A stretch of 64,000 nucleotides of DNA from an uncultured Rhodopila sp. (GTDB taxonomy: Bacteria; Pseudomonadota; Alphaproteobacteria; Acetobacterales; Acetobacteraceae): the NCBI RefSeq assembly GCF_903944925.1, contig NZ_CAJATU010000199.1, positions 62,001 to 126,000 on the forward strand, given 5' to 3'. Below are positions 54,803-63,356 of this stretch, piece after piece. The translations under genes and the position numbers were made by a program. The notes under the pieces were generated by a model. That model was not told where the DNA came from. It ran no database searches and saw nothing but the letters and a program-made list of their open reading frames with translations. Every line of letters begins with the position of its first letter. Position 1 is the first letter of the stretch.

Positions 54803-56194
54803 ATGGCATCGCGGGACGGCGCCCTGGCGCGCGCACTGGGCTGGTTCGACGGCGACCGCTTCCGCGACCATCTGGCGGAGATGGTCGCCATCCCGAGCAC
54901 GTCACAGGATCCCGGCCACGCCGCCGACGTGCAGCGCTATCTGGCGGAGGCCATCGGCCCATGGCTGGAGCGAATGGGATTCACGGTCGAAATCCACCCG
55001 AACCCCGTCGCCGGTTTCGGCCCCATCGTGTGTGCCGAGCGCCTCGAAGGCCCGGACCGGCCGACAATCCTGACTTACGGGCACGGCGACACCGTGCGCG
55101 GGCTGGACGAGCAGTGGCGTGCCGGCCTGTCTCCGTGGACGCTCACAACGGAGGGCGACCGCTGGTACGGACGCGGCACCGCCGACAACAAGGGCCAGCA
55201 TGCGCTGAACCTGACGGCGCTCGAGGCAGTACTGGCCGAACGCGGCGGCACGCTCGGCTTCAATCTGAAGCTTGTGCTGGAGACCGCCGAGGAACGCGGC
55301 TCCACCGGCCTGCGCGACTTCATCGCTTGCCACGCCGATCGGCTCGCGGCGGACTTATTGATAGCCAGCGACGGACCGCGGGTGACACCGGAGGTACCGA
55401 CGATCGCCACCGGCACGCGCGGCACGTACCACTTCGACCTGGTCGCCGACATGCGTCCGGGCGGGGTGCACTCCGGCCACTGGGGCGGGCTGACGGCGGA
55501 CCCGGCGGTGGTGCTCAGCCACGTCATCGGCGCCATCGTCGATCGCCGGGGGAAAATCCTCGTGCGCGACTGGTTGCCGCCGAACGGGGTTCCGCAAGCC
55601 GTCCGCGCCGTGCTGGACGGCTGCACTGTCGGCGGGGGTGGAGAGGCCGCCAGCATCGACCCCGACTGGGGCGAGCCGGGCCTGACACCCGCCGAGAAAA
55701 TCTACGGCTGGAACAGCTTCATCATCCTGTCCCTCATGTCCGGTCGGCCGGAGAATCCGGTCAACGCCGTCGCCCCCAATGCGCGGGCGCATTGCCAGAT
55801 CCGCTACACCGTGGACACCGCCCCCGCCGGCTTCGAGACCGCGCTGCGCCGGCATTTGGACGCGCACGGGTTCCCGGAGATCCGCATTGAGAATGCCGGG
55901 GTCCGCATGCCCGCCAGCCGCACCGATCCGGGCCATGCCTGGGTACGCTGGACCGCCGCCAGCATGGAGCGTTCGCTCGGCAAGCGCGTGCAGGTGATCC
56001 CGAACGCCTCCGGCGGCCTGCCGGGCGATGTGTTCGTCGATTTCCTCGGCGTGCCGCTGGTCTGGATCCCGCACAGCTACAACGGCTGCAAGCAGCACGG
56101 TCCCGATGAACATCTGCTCACCGGCCCGGCGCGCGAGGGCCTGGCCGCCTTCACCGGCATCTGGTGGGACCTGGGCGAACCGGGGACGCCGTAG
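54803..56194 (+). CDS. M20-family metallopeptidase
   Basis: A 463-aa dizinc hydrolase. Metal ligands are visible: ILTYGHGDTVRG (His, Asp), GRGTADNKGQHALN (Asp), LETAEERGSTGLRD (catalytic Glu and metal Glu), and a late His in VWIPHSYNGCKQHGPDEHLL. The inserted dimerisation domain includes PGGVHSGHWGGLTADPAVVL. Members cleave dipeptides or N-acyl amino acids. It starts with AGGGGAAACC upstream, 57 bp after the methyltransferase gene. Confidence 0.9.
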   Translation: MASRDGALARALGWFDGDRFRDHLAEMVAIPSTSQDPGHAADVQRYLAEAIGPWLERMGFTVEIHPNPVAGFGPIVCAERLEGPDRPTILTYGHGDTVRGLDEQWRAGLSPWTLTTEGDRWYGRGTADNKGQHALNLTALEAVLAERGGTLGFNLKLVLETAEERGSTGLRDFIACHADRLAADLLIASDGPRVTPEVPTIATGTRGTYHFDLVADMRPGGVHSGHWGGLTADPAVVLSHVIGAIVDRRGKILVRDWLPPNGVPQAVRAVLDGCTVGGGGEAASIDPDWGEPGLTPAEKIYGWNSFIILSLMSGRPENPVNAVAPNARAHCQIRYTVDTAPAGFETALRRHLDAHGFPEIRIENAGVRMPASRTDPGHAWVRWTAASMERSLGKRVQVIPNASGGLPGDVFVDFLGVPLVWIPHSYNGCKQHGPDEHLLTGPAREGLAAFTGIWWDLGEPGTP

Positions 56195-56249
56195 ACTTGC
56201 AACCGGCGTCCGCCGGATGCCAGGGTGGCGGCCGTCCAAGGGGCAGCGC

Positions 56250-56879
56250 ATGAACACAGACCTGTTCGAGATCATCCGCACCACCCGCTCGATGCGGCGG
56301 CTGAAGCCGGACCCGGTGGCCCCGGCGCTGATTCGGCAGGTGCTGGAGGCGGGCACCGCGGCGCCCAGTGGCGGCAACATGCAGACCTGGCGGTTCCTGG
56401 TGGTGCGCGACCCGGCGATCAAGATCGCGGTTGCGCATTGGTATCGCCGCGGCTGGCATGAGTTCGTGGCCCCCCGGTACCGCGCCAGCACCCCGCCGCC
56501 TGGATCATCGCGTGACCGGTTCGACCGGCTGCTGGCCGCGGCGGAGCATCTGGCAGACCATTTGCACGAGGCGCCGGTGTGGATCGTTCCCTGTCTGGAA
56601 GGCGGCACACATACGCGGACGTCCGGTGCGTCGATCTACCCGGCGGTGCAGAATATGCTGCTGGCGGCTCGGGCCCTGGGGTTGGGCGCGACTTTGACCA
56701 CACTGTATCTGCTGTTCGAGAAAGAGGCCGAGGCCGCGCTGGGCCTGCCGGAAGGGGCTCACTCCTACGCCATCCTGCCAATCGGCTATCCGCTGGGCAA
56801 GTTCGGGCCGGTCGCGCGGGCACCGCTTGGGGATGTCGTGTACGCGGACCGCTGGGGCGAGGCGTGGCAGGGGGTGTGA
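56250..56879 (+). CDS. Nitroreductase-family FMN oxidoreductase
   Basis: A 209-aa protein. RTTRSMRRLKPDPV and APSGGNMQTWRFLVV bind FMN; YPAVQNMLLAARALGLGATL and PIGYPLGKFGPV complete the fold, with the common PxGxP motif. It is only distantly like the nitroreductase at 2803-3477. It is convergent with the flavodoxin-symporter operon (10 bp between stops). Substrate unknown. Confidence 0.87.
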   Translation: MNTDLFEIIRTTRSMRRLKPDPVAPALIRQVLEAGTAAPSGGNMQTWRFLVVRDPAIKIAVAHWYRRGWHEFVAPRYRASTPPPGSSRDRFDRLLAAAEHLADHLHEAPVWIVPCLEGGTHTRTSGASIYPAVQNMLLAARALGLGATLTTLYLLFEKEAEAALGLPEGAHSYAILPIGYPLGKFGPVARAPLGDVVYADRWGEAWQGV

Positions 56880-56888
56880 TGACGGCCG

Positions 56889-57380
56889 CTAGAAAATCCC
56901 CGCCGCCAAACCGCCAGCCATTGCCGCGCCCAGATCGAAGCACCTGGCGATCTCGACCGGGCCGATGCGTTTTGGCGCCAGGATCGCCTCCGGCGTCTGG
57001 GCGTTGACCCGGACGACCATCGGCTCGGCGATTGCCCGCAAACGCCACCCTGTGACGATCCGGGCAAGCTGCCTGGCCGCATTCTCCCCGTCGCTGCCGG
57101 CGCAGACCAGCGTCGCATAGGGCCGTCCGTTGACCCGGTCCAGCACGGGATAATACGTGCGGTCGAAGAAGTCCTTCATTCGGCCGGCCATCGCCGCCAG
57201 ATTTTCCGGCGTCGCAAAGATATAGCCGTCGGCGGCCAGTACATCGTCCGCCTTCGCTTCGTCCGCCCGCAGCAGCCGCACCGCGACCTCCGGTTCAGCG
57301 GATGCACCGCGTGCCGCGGCCTCGGCCATCGCTTGCGTGCCACCGGTCAGGGAGTGGAAGACGATCAGCAGCGTCCTCAC
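56889..57380 (-). CDS. Flavodoxin-like FMN protein
   Basis: A 163-aa flavodoxin/NADPH-dependent FMN reductase-fold protein. The phosphate-binding loop is HSLTGGTQAMAEA (usual pattern T/S-x-x-GNT), followed by GYIFATPENLAAMAGRMKDF and LVCAGSDGENAARQL near the flavin ring. It is the last gene of an operon with DUF3311 and a sodium/solute symporter; its start overlaps the symporter stop by 4 bp. A redox partner for an imported substrate is possible, not shown. Confidence 0.8.
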   Translation of the reverse strand: MRTLLIVFHSLTGGTQAMAEAAARGASAEPEVAVRLLRADEAKADDVLAADGYIFATPENLAAMAGRMKDFFDRTYYPVLDRVNGRPYATLVCAGSDGENAARQLARIVTGWRLRAIAEPMVVRVNAQTPEAILAPKRIGPVEIARCFDLGAAMAGGLAAGIF

Positions 57381-58831
57381 GCGTAGGCCGCCCGGCGCCG
57401 CGTCAGAACGCTGACGCCCAGCGTGGTGACGACGTTAAACAGCAGTGCAACGATGCCGATATTGAGGTCGCGCAACGCCTCCGGCAGGCCCGGCAGCAAG
57501 ATGGCGATACTTGTGCGGGTCAGGCTGGTCGCCGCAACCGTTGCCACCCCTATGCAGATCCCGGCAAACGCGCCTTCGCGCGTCACCGGATTACGCGGCA
57601 GCAGGCTGGCGACGAGAGACGGGAAAAGCTGCGTCACGAAAGCATAGCCCATCAGCAGCAGCGCGACGATCGTGGTGCCGCCGCGCAGCGTGAACACAAC
57701 GGCGACGAGGGAAACAACCGGAACCAGCAGCTTCGCAACGTTCCCCACCGCCTTGTCGCCGGCCTGCGGCCGGACGGCACGGAACAGGGTGTTGGCCAGC
57801 AGCGTAGCGGTTGACATCAGGATCATCGAGCCTGGCACCAGGGCCGTCAGCACCCCCGCCGCACCGATAATGCCGACGAACCAGGGATCGAAGCTTTGGA
57901 TCGACAGGCGCAGCAGCGACAGGTCGATATCCGGGCCTTTCAACCCCGGCACCCGCAGGATCGCCGCAAACCCGACGAAGAACACGAACAGCAGGATCAA
58001 CTGATACAGCGGCAGCAATACTGCGTTGCGGCGGAACGCCCGCTCCTCCTTCGCGGTGTACAGGGAGCCGAACGTGTGCGGCCACATGTAGAAACCGAGC
58101 GCAGTCAGCAGCACGGTGGAATCGAACCAGGCCACGCTCTCGCCTTGCGGTGGCAAGGCGAGGAACCCGGGCTTCGCCGCCTGGATCGCCCGGAACATCG
58201 CGCCATAGCCGCCATAGTAATGAATTGGCAGATAGATGCCGAGGAACAGCACCACGGCCAGGATCAGGGTGTCCTTCACGACCGCCGTCCAGGCGGAGCC
58301 TCGCACCCCGGAGATCATCACGTAGACTGTAACCACCGCGGCGCCGATACAGATCGCAAGCGTTGGCGAGATGGCGCCGTACGCCGCGGCGTCGACGATG
58401 ATGCCCAGGCCCTTCAGTTGCAGGACGAGATACGGCACCAATGCAACAATGCCGACTGTTGCGACCAAAACACCAAGTGCGGGGCTGTCGTATTTGCGGG
58501 CAAAGAAATCGGGTTGCGCGAACAGCCGGTGCTGTTTGGCGTAGCGCCATATCGGCGGCAGCAGCCAGTAAGACACGACATAGGCGAGGCAGCCGTAGCA
58601 CAGGATGTAGAGGGCCGGCCCTCCATGCCCGTAGGCGAAGCCGCTGCCGCCGAGGAAGGTGAAGGTCGTGTAGATTTCGCCCGCCATCAGCACGAACACC
58701 AGAAGGGTGCCGAAGCCGCGGCCGCCGACGCTCCATTGCTCCAGGTCCATGTCGCGGCCATGGCGGGCACGCAGGCCGAGCAGCAGGACGCCGATCATCG
58801 TTGCCGCGATGATGCCGAGCGCGGCGTTCAT
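57377..58831 (-). CDS. Sodium:solute symporter family permease
   Basis: A 484-aa membrane protein with about 13 hydrophobic segments. It begins MNAALGIIAATMIGVLLLGL, then ARHGRDMDLEQWSVGGRGFG and FVLMAGEIYTTFTFLGGSGF, the start of the SSS/acetate-proline-permease family; GSAWTAVVKDTLIL and FYMWPHTFGSLYTAKEE follow. The ATG overlaps the DUF3311 gene by 4 bp. SSS members with a DUF3311 partner often carry organic acids or amino acids; the cargo is unknown. Confidence 0.9.
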   Translation of the reverse strand: MNAALGIIAATMIGVLLLGLRARHGRDMDLEQWSVGGRGFGTLLVFVLMAGEIYTTFTFLGGSGFAYGHGGPALYILCYGCLAYVVSYWLLPPIWRYAKQHRLFAQPDFFARKYDSPALGVLVATVGIVALVPYLVLQLKGLGIIVDAAAYGAISPTLAICIGAAVVTVYVMISGVRGSAWTAVVKDTLILAVVLFLGIYLPIHYYGGYGAMFRAIQAAKPGFLALPPQGESVAWFDSTVLLTALGFYMWPHTFGSLYTAKEERAFRRNAVLLPLYQLILLFVFFVGFAAILRVPGLKGPDIDLSLLRLSIQSFDPWFVGIIGAAGVLTALVPGSMILMSTATLLANTLFRAVRPQAGDKAVGNVAKLLVPVVSLVAVVFTLRGGTTIVALLLMGYAFVTQLFPSLVASLLPRNPVTREGAFAGICIGVATVAATSLTRTSIAILLPGLPEALRDLNIGIVALLFNVVTTLGVSVLTRRRAAYA

Positions 58832-59025
58832 CGGCCGCCCTCCCGGTTGGCGGGATCGCACAGATAGACGATCGCCATGATGACGGAGGTCAGGATGATC
58901 CATAAGACGATCCAGGCGAGGATCAGCGGCATGCCCAGGATCAGCGGTTCGACCCGATTGAGCAGCGGAACGCCCAGCAGGATGCCGAGGAAGGGAAGCA
59001 CGGCCAGATACCGGACAAACGCCAT
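58828..59025 (-). CDS. DUF3311 small membrane protein
   Basis: A 65-aa protein with two transmembrane helices (YLAVLPFLGILLGVPLL and LILAWIVLWIILTSVIMAIV), with a PLILGMPLILAW motif typical of DUF3311. These proteins commonly precede a sodium:solute symporter, as here (4-bp overlap), and may help its assembly or transport. Confidence 0.88.
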   Translation of the reverse strand: MAFVRYLAVLPFLGILLGVPLLNRVEPLILGMPLILAWIVLWIILTSVIMAIVYLCDPANREGGR

Positions 59026-59084
59026 GACTCGTCCCCTTGCCTGTCGCCGTGCAACGCTGCGGCGGCGTCGCGGTTGCTCGTGTT

Positions 59085-59684
59085 TCAGTGCAGCACGGGC
59101 TGCGGTCGTCGCCGCGCGCGGACGCAGGCGAGCACCGTCTCATGCATCTCGTGCTCGGCGATCCGGGTCAGTTCGCGAAATTGCTGAAGCAGAACTTTCG
59201 TATCGTCCGCTTCGCCGGCGTTGGCGATGCGCCCGGCGACGTCGCGTGTGCCCTCGATCATGGCGCGCATTTGCGACAGAACGCCAAGCGCCTTGTGCGC
59301 CCGTTCCGGCAGATCGAGACTTTCGCTGGCGCCGAACAAGCCCTCCCTGAAGCTATCGATCTCCTCCCGCCGGATCAGCGCGAGGCTGGCGAGACCCTCG
59401 TTGGTCGCGGGCACTTCGATCCGCGTCAGGCGAAACGGCTTTGCTCGGCCTTGGTGGTCGGAGATCCGGTTCCAAAGGCCGATGAGGCCGCCGATCAACG
59501 CGTTGGCATCCGCATCGCTGTCGAACACCGGCAGCTCGCCGCCAAACAGCGCCTCGGCTGCCCTGAGGGGCGATCCCATCGAACCGGGCGAGGCGATCGC
59601 GCCGAGAAAAAACGTCCGCACCGCATGAAATGGCATCGGGCACCCGTGGTGCCGGAGCAAACCACGCAGTTTATCGTCACTCAT
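59085..59684 (-). CDS. Uncharacterised helical protein, possibly YecA/UPF0149-like
   Basis: A 199-aa cytoplasmic protein. It begins MSDDKLRGLLRHHGCPMPFH, then RTFFLGAIASPGSMG and EALFGGELPVFDSDADANAL with GGLIGLWNRI. The pattern of a helical N-terminus, a short P-containing loop and an acidic segment followed by GL-GLWN resembles the UPF0149/YecA domain, but without its zinc-binding C-terminal SEC-C motif. The C-terminal half is a long helical region (LLQQFRELTRIAEHEMHETV). Function unknown. ATG 59684 is preferred. Confidence 0.5.
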   Translation of the reverse strand: MSDDKLRGLLRHHGCPMPFHAVRTFFLGAIASPGSMGSPLRAAEALFGGELPVFDSDADANALIGGLIGLWNRISDHQGRAKPFRLTRIEVPATNEGLASLALIRREEIDSFREGLFGASESLDLPERAHKALGVLSQMRAMIEGTRDVAGRIANAGEADDTKVLLQQFRELTRIAEHEMHETVLACVRARRRPQPVLH

Positions 59685-59836
59685 CGGCGGCGGCGCTGAC
59701 CTGGCCATCGGCGCGAAATCCTCACAGTGGATTTGGTGAAAGTACCACAGGCGGCAGCCCAAAGGTAGCGCGTGGCGGTTTCCGCCCTATCCGCCGCCTG
59801 CTAAACCCGACGCTGATAAGGGGAAGGAGATAACCC

Positions 59837-60610
59837 ATGGCGTACAGCCCATTCGACCTGAGCGGCAAAGTCGCCCTTGTCACCGGCGGCAACAGCGGCA
59901 TCGGCCTGGGCATGGCGTTGGCAATGGCGCAGGCCGGTGCCGACATCGCCATCTGGGGCACCAACGCGGCGAAAAACGCCGCGGCGGCCGAGACACTGAA
60001 GGCCACCGGCCGGACCATCCTGGCGCTGGAATGCGACGTCGGCGACGAAGCCGTGGTGGACGCCACGTTCGCCCGCACCGTCGAAAGCTTCGGCCGTATC
60101 GATGGCTGCTTCGCCAATGCCGGGGTGTCGGGCCGCGGCGGCCACACTTTCCTGGAGATGACCAGCGCGGAGTGGCATCGCGTCACCCGCACCAACCTGG
60201 ACGGTGCGTTCTATACGTTCCGCGCCGCCGCCCGGCACATGGTGGAGCACGGGGATGGTGGCGTCCTCGTCGGCACCGCATCGCTCGCCGCGATCGAGGC
60301 CGCGCCGCGCAGCGAGCATTACGCCGCGACGAAGGGTGGGATGATCTCGATGGTGCGGGGACTGGCGGTCGAGTTCGCCCGATATGGGGTGCGGGCGCAC
60401 GCGATCCTGCCCGGCTGGATCGAAACCAACATGACGGCGAACGCGGTGTCCACGGACGGTTTCAAGAGCAAGGTTCTGCCGCGGGTGCCGATGCGCCGCT
60501 GGGGCCAGGGCGACGATTTCGGCGGCATCGCCGTCTACCTGATGAGTTCGGCATCGCGCTACCACACCGGCGACACGTTCGTCATCGACGGCGGGTACTC
60601 GTTGTTTTAG
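59837..60610 (+). CDS. Short-chain dehydrogenase/reductase
   Basis: A 257-aa SDR. LVTGGNSGIGLGMALAMAQ binds the cofactor, FANAGVSGRGG carries NAG, and the active site has GTASLAAIEAAPRSEHYAAT (Ser, Tyr) with Lys following. It ends TGDTFVIDGGYSLF. The loop after strand 2 has IWGTNAAKN, so NAD rather than NADP is not excluded. An AAGGAG site precedes the ATG. It precedes a phasin, which suggests a link to polyhydroxyalkanoate metabolism, but it is not a clear PhaB. Confidence 0.9.
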   Translation: MAYSPFDLSGKVALVTGGNSGIGLGMALAMAQAGADIAIWGTNAAKNAAAAETLKATGRTILALECDVGDEAVVDATFARTVESFGRIDGCFANAGVSGRGGHTFLEMTSAEWHRVTRTNLDGAFYTFRAAARHMVEHGDGGVLVGTASLAAIEAAPRSEHYAATKGGMISMVRGLAVEFARYGVRAHAILPGWIETNMTANAVSTDGFKSKVLPRVPMRRWGQGDDFGGIAVYLMSSASRYHTGDTFVIDGGYSLF

Positions 60611-60625
60611 CGTTTGCATCGCCTC

Positions 60626-60654
60626 CCGGTCCGGCCAACGATCCGCCGGACCGG
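60626..60654. terminator. Bidirectional hairpin between an SDR gene and the phasin gene
   Basis: CCGGTCCGG and CCGGACCGG form a perfect 9-bp stem around an 11-base loop, lying between the convergent stops at 60610 and 60674. The stem is very GC-rich; no long U-run is seen. It is likely the terminator for both genes. Confidence 0.6.
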
Positions 60655-60673
60655 AAAGACGTTGGCAAACCTG

Positions 60674-61111
60674 TCAGTGTTGGGTTTTATCCGCCAACGC
60701 CTTCACCTCATCGAGAGCCTCGACGAAGCGGTTATTGAGCAGCCTGACCGCCTCGGCGTTGGAGCTTTGGATCAGGTCGCTGATCTCCTTCAGATTGGTG
60801 ACCGCGTGCTCATAGGCATGCTTCAACAATTCGGCCTGCTTGGCGGCTTTCGCCTGCGGAGTCTCGACCGTGGACAGGGTGCGCACCGCCTCGGTCAGCT
60901 CCGCCATGCTCTGCTGCACGATCTCCATATGCCGGCGGGCAACGGCCTGGGCGCCTTCGAGCGCGACGCGGTTGGCGGCCGTCAGGGTTTCGATGTTGCG
61001 CCGGCTCGCGGCGACGAACGCCTCCATGTCCGGGACCGCGGGCAGCTTCAGTTCGGAGAACAGTTTGCCGAACTCGCCGAAATCGGCCATCGTCCTGGGG
61101 GGGTAAGCCAT
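60674..61111 (-). CDS. Phasin family protein
   Basis: A 145-aa amphipathic helical protein of the phasin family, which coats polyhydroxyalkanoate granules. PDMEAFVAASRRNIETLTAA is the characteristic N-terminal stretch, followed by heptad-like helices (ALEGAQAVARRHMEIVQQSM and LKHAYEHAVTNLKEISDLIQ). A GGGAGCG site precedes the ATG. Genes for PHA synthesis are not in the window, but PHA formation is expected of the organism. Confidence 0.9.
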   Translation of the reverse strand: MAYPPRTMADFGEFGKLFSELKLPAVPDMEAFVAASRRNIETLTAANRVALEGAQAVARRHMEIVQQSMAELTEAVRTLSTVETPQAKAAKQAELLKHAYEHAVTNLKEISDLIQSSNAEAVRLLNNRFVEALDEVKALADKTQH

Positions 61112-61239
61112 GGTTTCGCTCCCTTTTTTCTCAACCGGTGCATCAGCGGCACGTTACGCGATGCCGGGCGGAAAACCAAGTGGACACGGCGTGACAATCG
61201 GGTACGTCCGGGTCATGTTGGCGGCACAGGAGGACTGCC

Positions 61240-61899
61240 ATGGAAGCTGGAACCCGCATCGACATCGTCTCCGACGCGATCTGCCCCTGGTGCTACATCG
61301 GCAAGCGCCAGTTGGAGAGGGCCCTGGCCATCCTCGCCGCGGAGGGGATGGCGTTTTCGGTGCACTGGAACCCGTTCCAACTCAATCCCGACATGCCAAA
61401 GGAAGGCCGCGACCGCGCTGCCTATCGGGCGGCAAAATTCGGCAGCGCGGAAAAGTCGGCGGAACTGGATCGGCGGATCACCGATGCCGGGGCTGCCGTC
61501 GGCCTGGAGTTCCGCACCGACCTGATGACGCGAACGCCGAACACGATCGATGCGCACCGGCTGATCTGGCTCGCGGAAAGCCACGGCGTGCAGGATGCGG
61601 CGATGGAGGCGGTGTTTCGCGCCTACTTCATCGAAGGGCGCGACATCGGCGACCATGCGGTGCTGGCGGAATGCGGGGCCGCGGCCGGGTTGCGGGACGT
61701 CGCGGTTTTTCTCGACGGCGACCTCGCGGAGGATGAGGTGCGGGCGGGGGACCAGGCGGCACGGCATGCGGGTGTCAGCGGCGTGCCGTCGTTTTTCCTG
61801 GATGGGCATAGCCTGTTCTCCGGCGCGATGCCGGCGGAAACCGTCGCCGGGGCGCTGCGGCATGCGCGGGCGACGCTGCGGGAGCGGGAGCGCGGATGA
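61240..61899 (+). CDS. DsbA-family oxidoreductase (FrnE-like)
   Basis: A 219-aa thioredoxin-fold protein. DIVSDAICPWCYIGKRQLER holds the CPWC active site, and the helical insertion (AHRLIWLAESHGVQDAAMEA) and SGVPSFFLDG with the cis-Pro loop complete the DsbA/FrnE type. There is no signal peptide, so it is cytoplasmic, unlike periplasmic DsbA; FrnE members act in oxidative stress or polyketide work. A GGAGG site precedes the ATG. Confidence 0.9.
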   Translation: MEAGTRIDIVSDAICPWCYIGKRQLERALAILAAEGMAFSVHWNPFQLNPDMPKEGRDRAAYRAAKFGSAEKSAELDRRITDAGAAVGLEFRTDLMTRTPNTIDAHRLIWLAESHGVQDAAMEAVFRAYFIEGRDIGDHAVLAECGAAAGLRDVAVFLDGDLAEDEVRAGDQAARHAGVSGVPSFFLDGHSLFSGAMPAETVAGALRHARATLRERERG

Positions 61900-61947
61900 T
61901 CGGGTTTCGAGCAGTCGATTTTTCTTCTCTCACGTCTCATGACGACT

Positions 61948-61993
61948 GAAACAGACCATGCAGGCCCTTCATTCGACAAGGATCGTCTGTTTC
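61948..61993. promoter_or_regulatory. Inverted repeat between the dsbA-like gene and metY
   Basis: GAAACAGAC (61948-61956) and GTCTGTTTC (61985-61993) are perfect inverted 9-mers separated by 28 bases. They are upstream of a plausible metY promoter (TTTACC at 62005-62010, TATAGT at 62027-62032), so they may be an operator or the end of the preceding transcript. No family is assigned. Confidence 0.4.
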
Positions 61994-62004
61994 TAAAACG
62001 AAAG

Positions 62005-62032
62005 TTTACCTCCACGCGGCTTTGCCTATAGT
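62005..62032 (+). promoter_or_regulatory. Putative sigma-70-type promoter of metY
   Basis: TTTACC and TATAGT with a 16-bp spacer fit a sigma-70-like promoter; TATAGT is close to the -10 consensus. The leader to the GTG at 62064 would be only about 25 bases, too short for a riboswitch. Confidence 0.4.
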
Positions 62033-62063
62033 GCGGCCGGACCTGAACTTAGGAGGCCATTTC

Positions 62064-63356
62064 GTGACCAGCAAACACCCCGAGACGCTCGCCTTGCACG
62101 CCGGCTGGCGCCGCGACAGCGCCACCAATGCCGTTGCGGTGCCAATCTACCAGACCACGTCGTATCAGTTCGACAGCGCCGAGCATGCGGCCAACCTGTT
62201 CGGGCTGAAGGAACTGGGCAACATCTACACCCGCATCATGAACCCGACCAACGACGTGCTGGAGAAGCGGCTGGCGGCGATCGAGGGCGGCGTGGCGGCG
62301 CTGGCGGTGGGGTCCGGCCAGGCGGCGTCGGCTTACTCCTTGCAGAACCTCGCCCGTGTCGGCGACAATGTCGTCAGCTCAACCGATCTGTATGGCGGCA
62401 CCTGGAACCTGTTCGCGAACACGCTGAAGGACCAGGGCATCGAGGTCCGCTTCGTCGACCCGGCAGATCCCGAAGCGTTTGCCCGCGCCACCGATAGCCG
62501 CACCCGGGCGTATTATGCGGAGACGCTGCCGAACCCGAAGCTGATCCCCTTCCCGATCGCCGAGGTCGCCGCCATCGGCCGGGGCTTCGGCATCCCGCTG
62601 ATCGTCGACAACACCGCCGCGCCGATACTGGTGCGCCCGTTCGATCACGGCGCCGCGGTCGTAGTCTACTCCACTACCAAGTATATCGGCGGCCATGGCA
62701 CCTCCATCGGCGGCGTCATCATCGATGGCGGCAACTTCGACTGGGAAGCCTTTCCGGAGCGCCAGCCGGCGCTGAACACGCCGGACCCTTCGTATCACGG
62801 TGCGGTCTGGTCGCAGGCGGTCAAGCCGCTCGGGCCAATCGCCTACGTGCTGAAGGCGCGGGTTACGCTGTTGCGCGATCTTGGCGCGGCGCTGGCCCCG
62901 TTGAACGCGTTCCTGTTCCTGCAAGGGCTGGAGACGCTGGCGCTGCGCATCCGAGAGCACAGCCGCAACGCCCTGGCGGTCGCCAACTTCCTGGCCGAGC
63001 GCAAGGAGGTGACGCGGGTGATCCATCCGGCCTACCACACCGGCATCGGCGCCGAACGGACCGCCAAATACCTAACCCGCGGGCAGGGTGGCCTCGTCGG
63101 CTTTGAGTTGGCGGGCGGCGCTGATGCCGGACGGCGTTTCATCGACGCGCTGGAGCTGTTCTACCACGTCGCCAATATCGGCGATGCGCGCAGCCTGGCG
63201 ATCCATCCGGCCAGCACCACGCACTCGCAGTTGACCGAGTCCGAACAGGCCGCGACCGGCGTCACCCCTGGCTATGTGCGCCTGTCCGTCGGGCTGGAAC
63301 ATATCGACGACATCCTGGGCGACCTGTCGCACGCTTTGGACGCCGCGAAGGCATGA
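62064..63356 (+). CDS. metY: O-acetylhomoserine sulfhydrylase (aminocarboxypropyltransferase)
   Basis: A 430-aa PLP enzyme of the Cys/Met metabolism family that makes homocysteine from O-acetylhomoserine and sulfide. FGLKELGNIYTRIMNPTNDV is the signature, with ALAVGSGQAASAYSLQ, and YSTTKYIGGHGTSIGG holds the PLP Lys. Its length (about 430) fits MetY rather than MetZ or cystathionine gamma-synthase (about 400). The GTG start has a perfect AGGAGG at 62051-62056. Its stop overlaps the next SDR start (ATGA). Confidence 0.94.
   Translation: MTSKHPETLALHAGWRRDSATNAVAVPIYQTTSYQFDSAEHAANLFGLKELGNIYTRIMNPTNDVLEKRLAAIEGGVAALAVGSGQAASAYSLQNLARVGDNVVSSTDLYGGTWNLFANTLKDQGIEVRFVDPADPEAFARATDSRTRAYYAETLPNPKLIPFPIAEVAAIGRGFGIPLIVDNTAAPILVRPFDHGAAVVVYSTTKYIGGHGTSIGGVIIDGGNFDWEAFPERQPALNTPDPSYHGAVWSQAVKPLGPIAYVLKARVTLLRDLGAALAPLNAFLFLQGLETLALRIREHSRNALAVANFLAERKEVTRVIHPAYHTGIGAERTAKYLTRGQGGLVGFELAGGADAGRRFIDALELFYHVANIGDARSLAIHPASTTHSQLTESEQAATGVTPGYVRLSVGLEHIDDILGDLSHALDAAKA

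Noticed and set aside
61900-62063. SAM-II riboswitch upstream of metY
   Set aside because: SAM-II elements precede metY in many alphaproteobacteria, but I cannot find the paired stem or the conserved loop, and the leader after the putative promoter is only about 25 bases.
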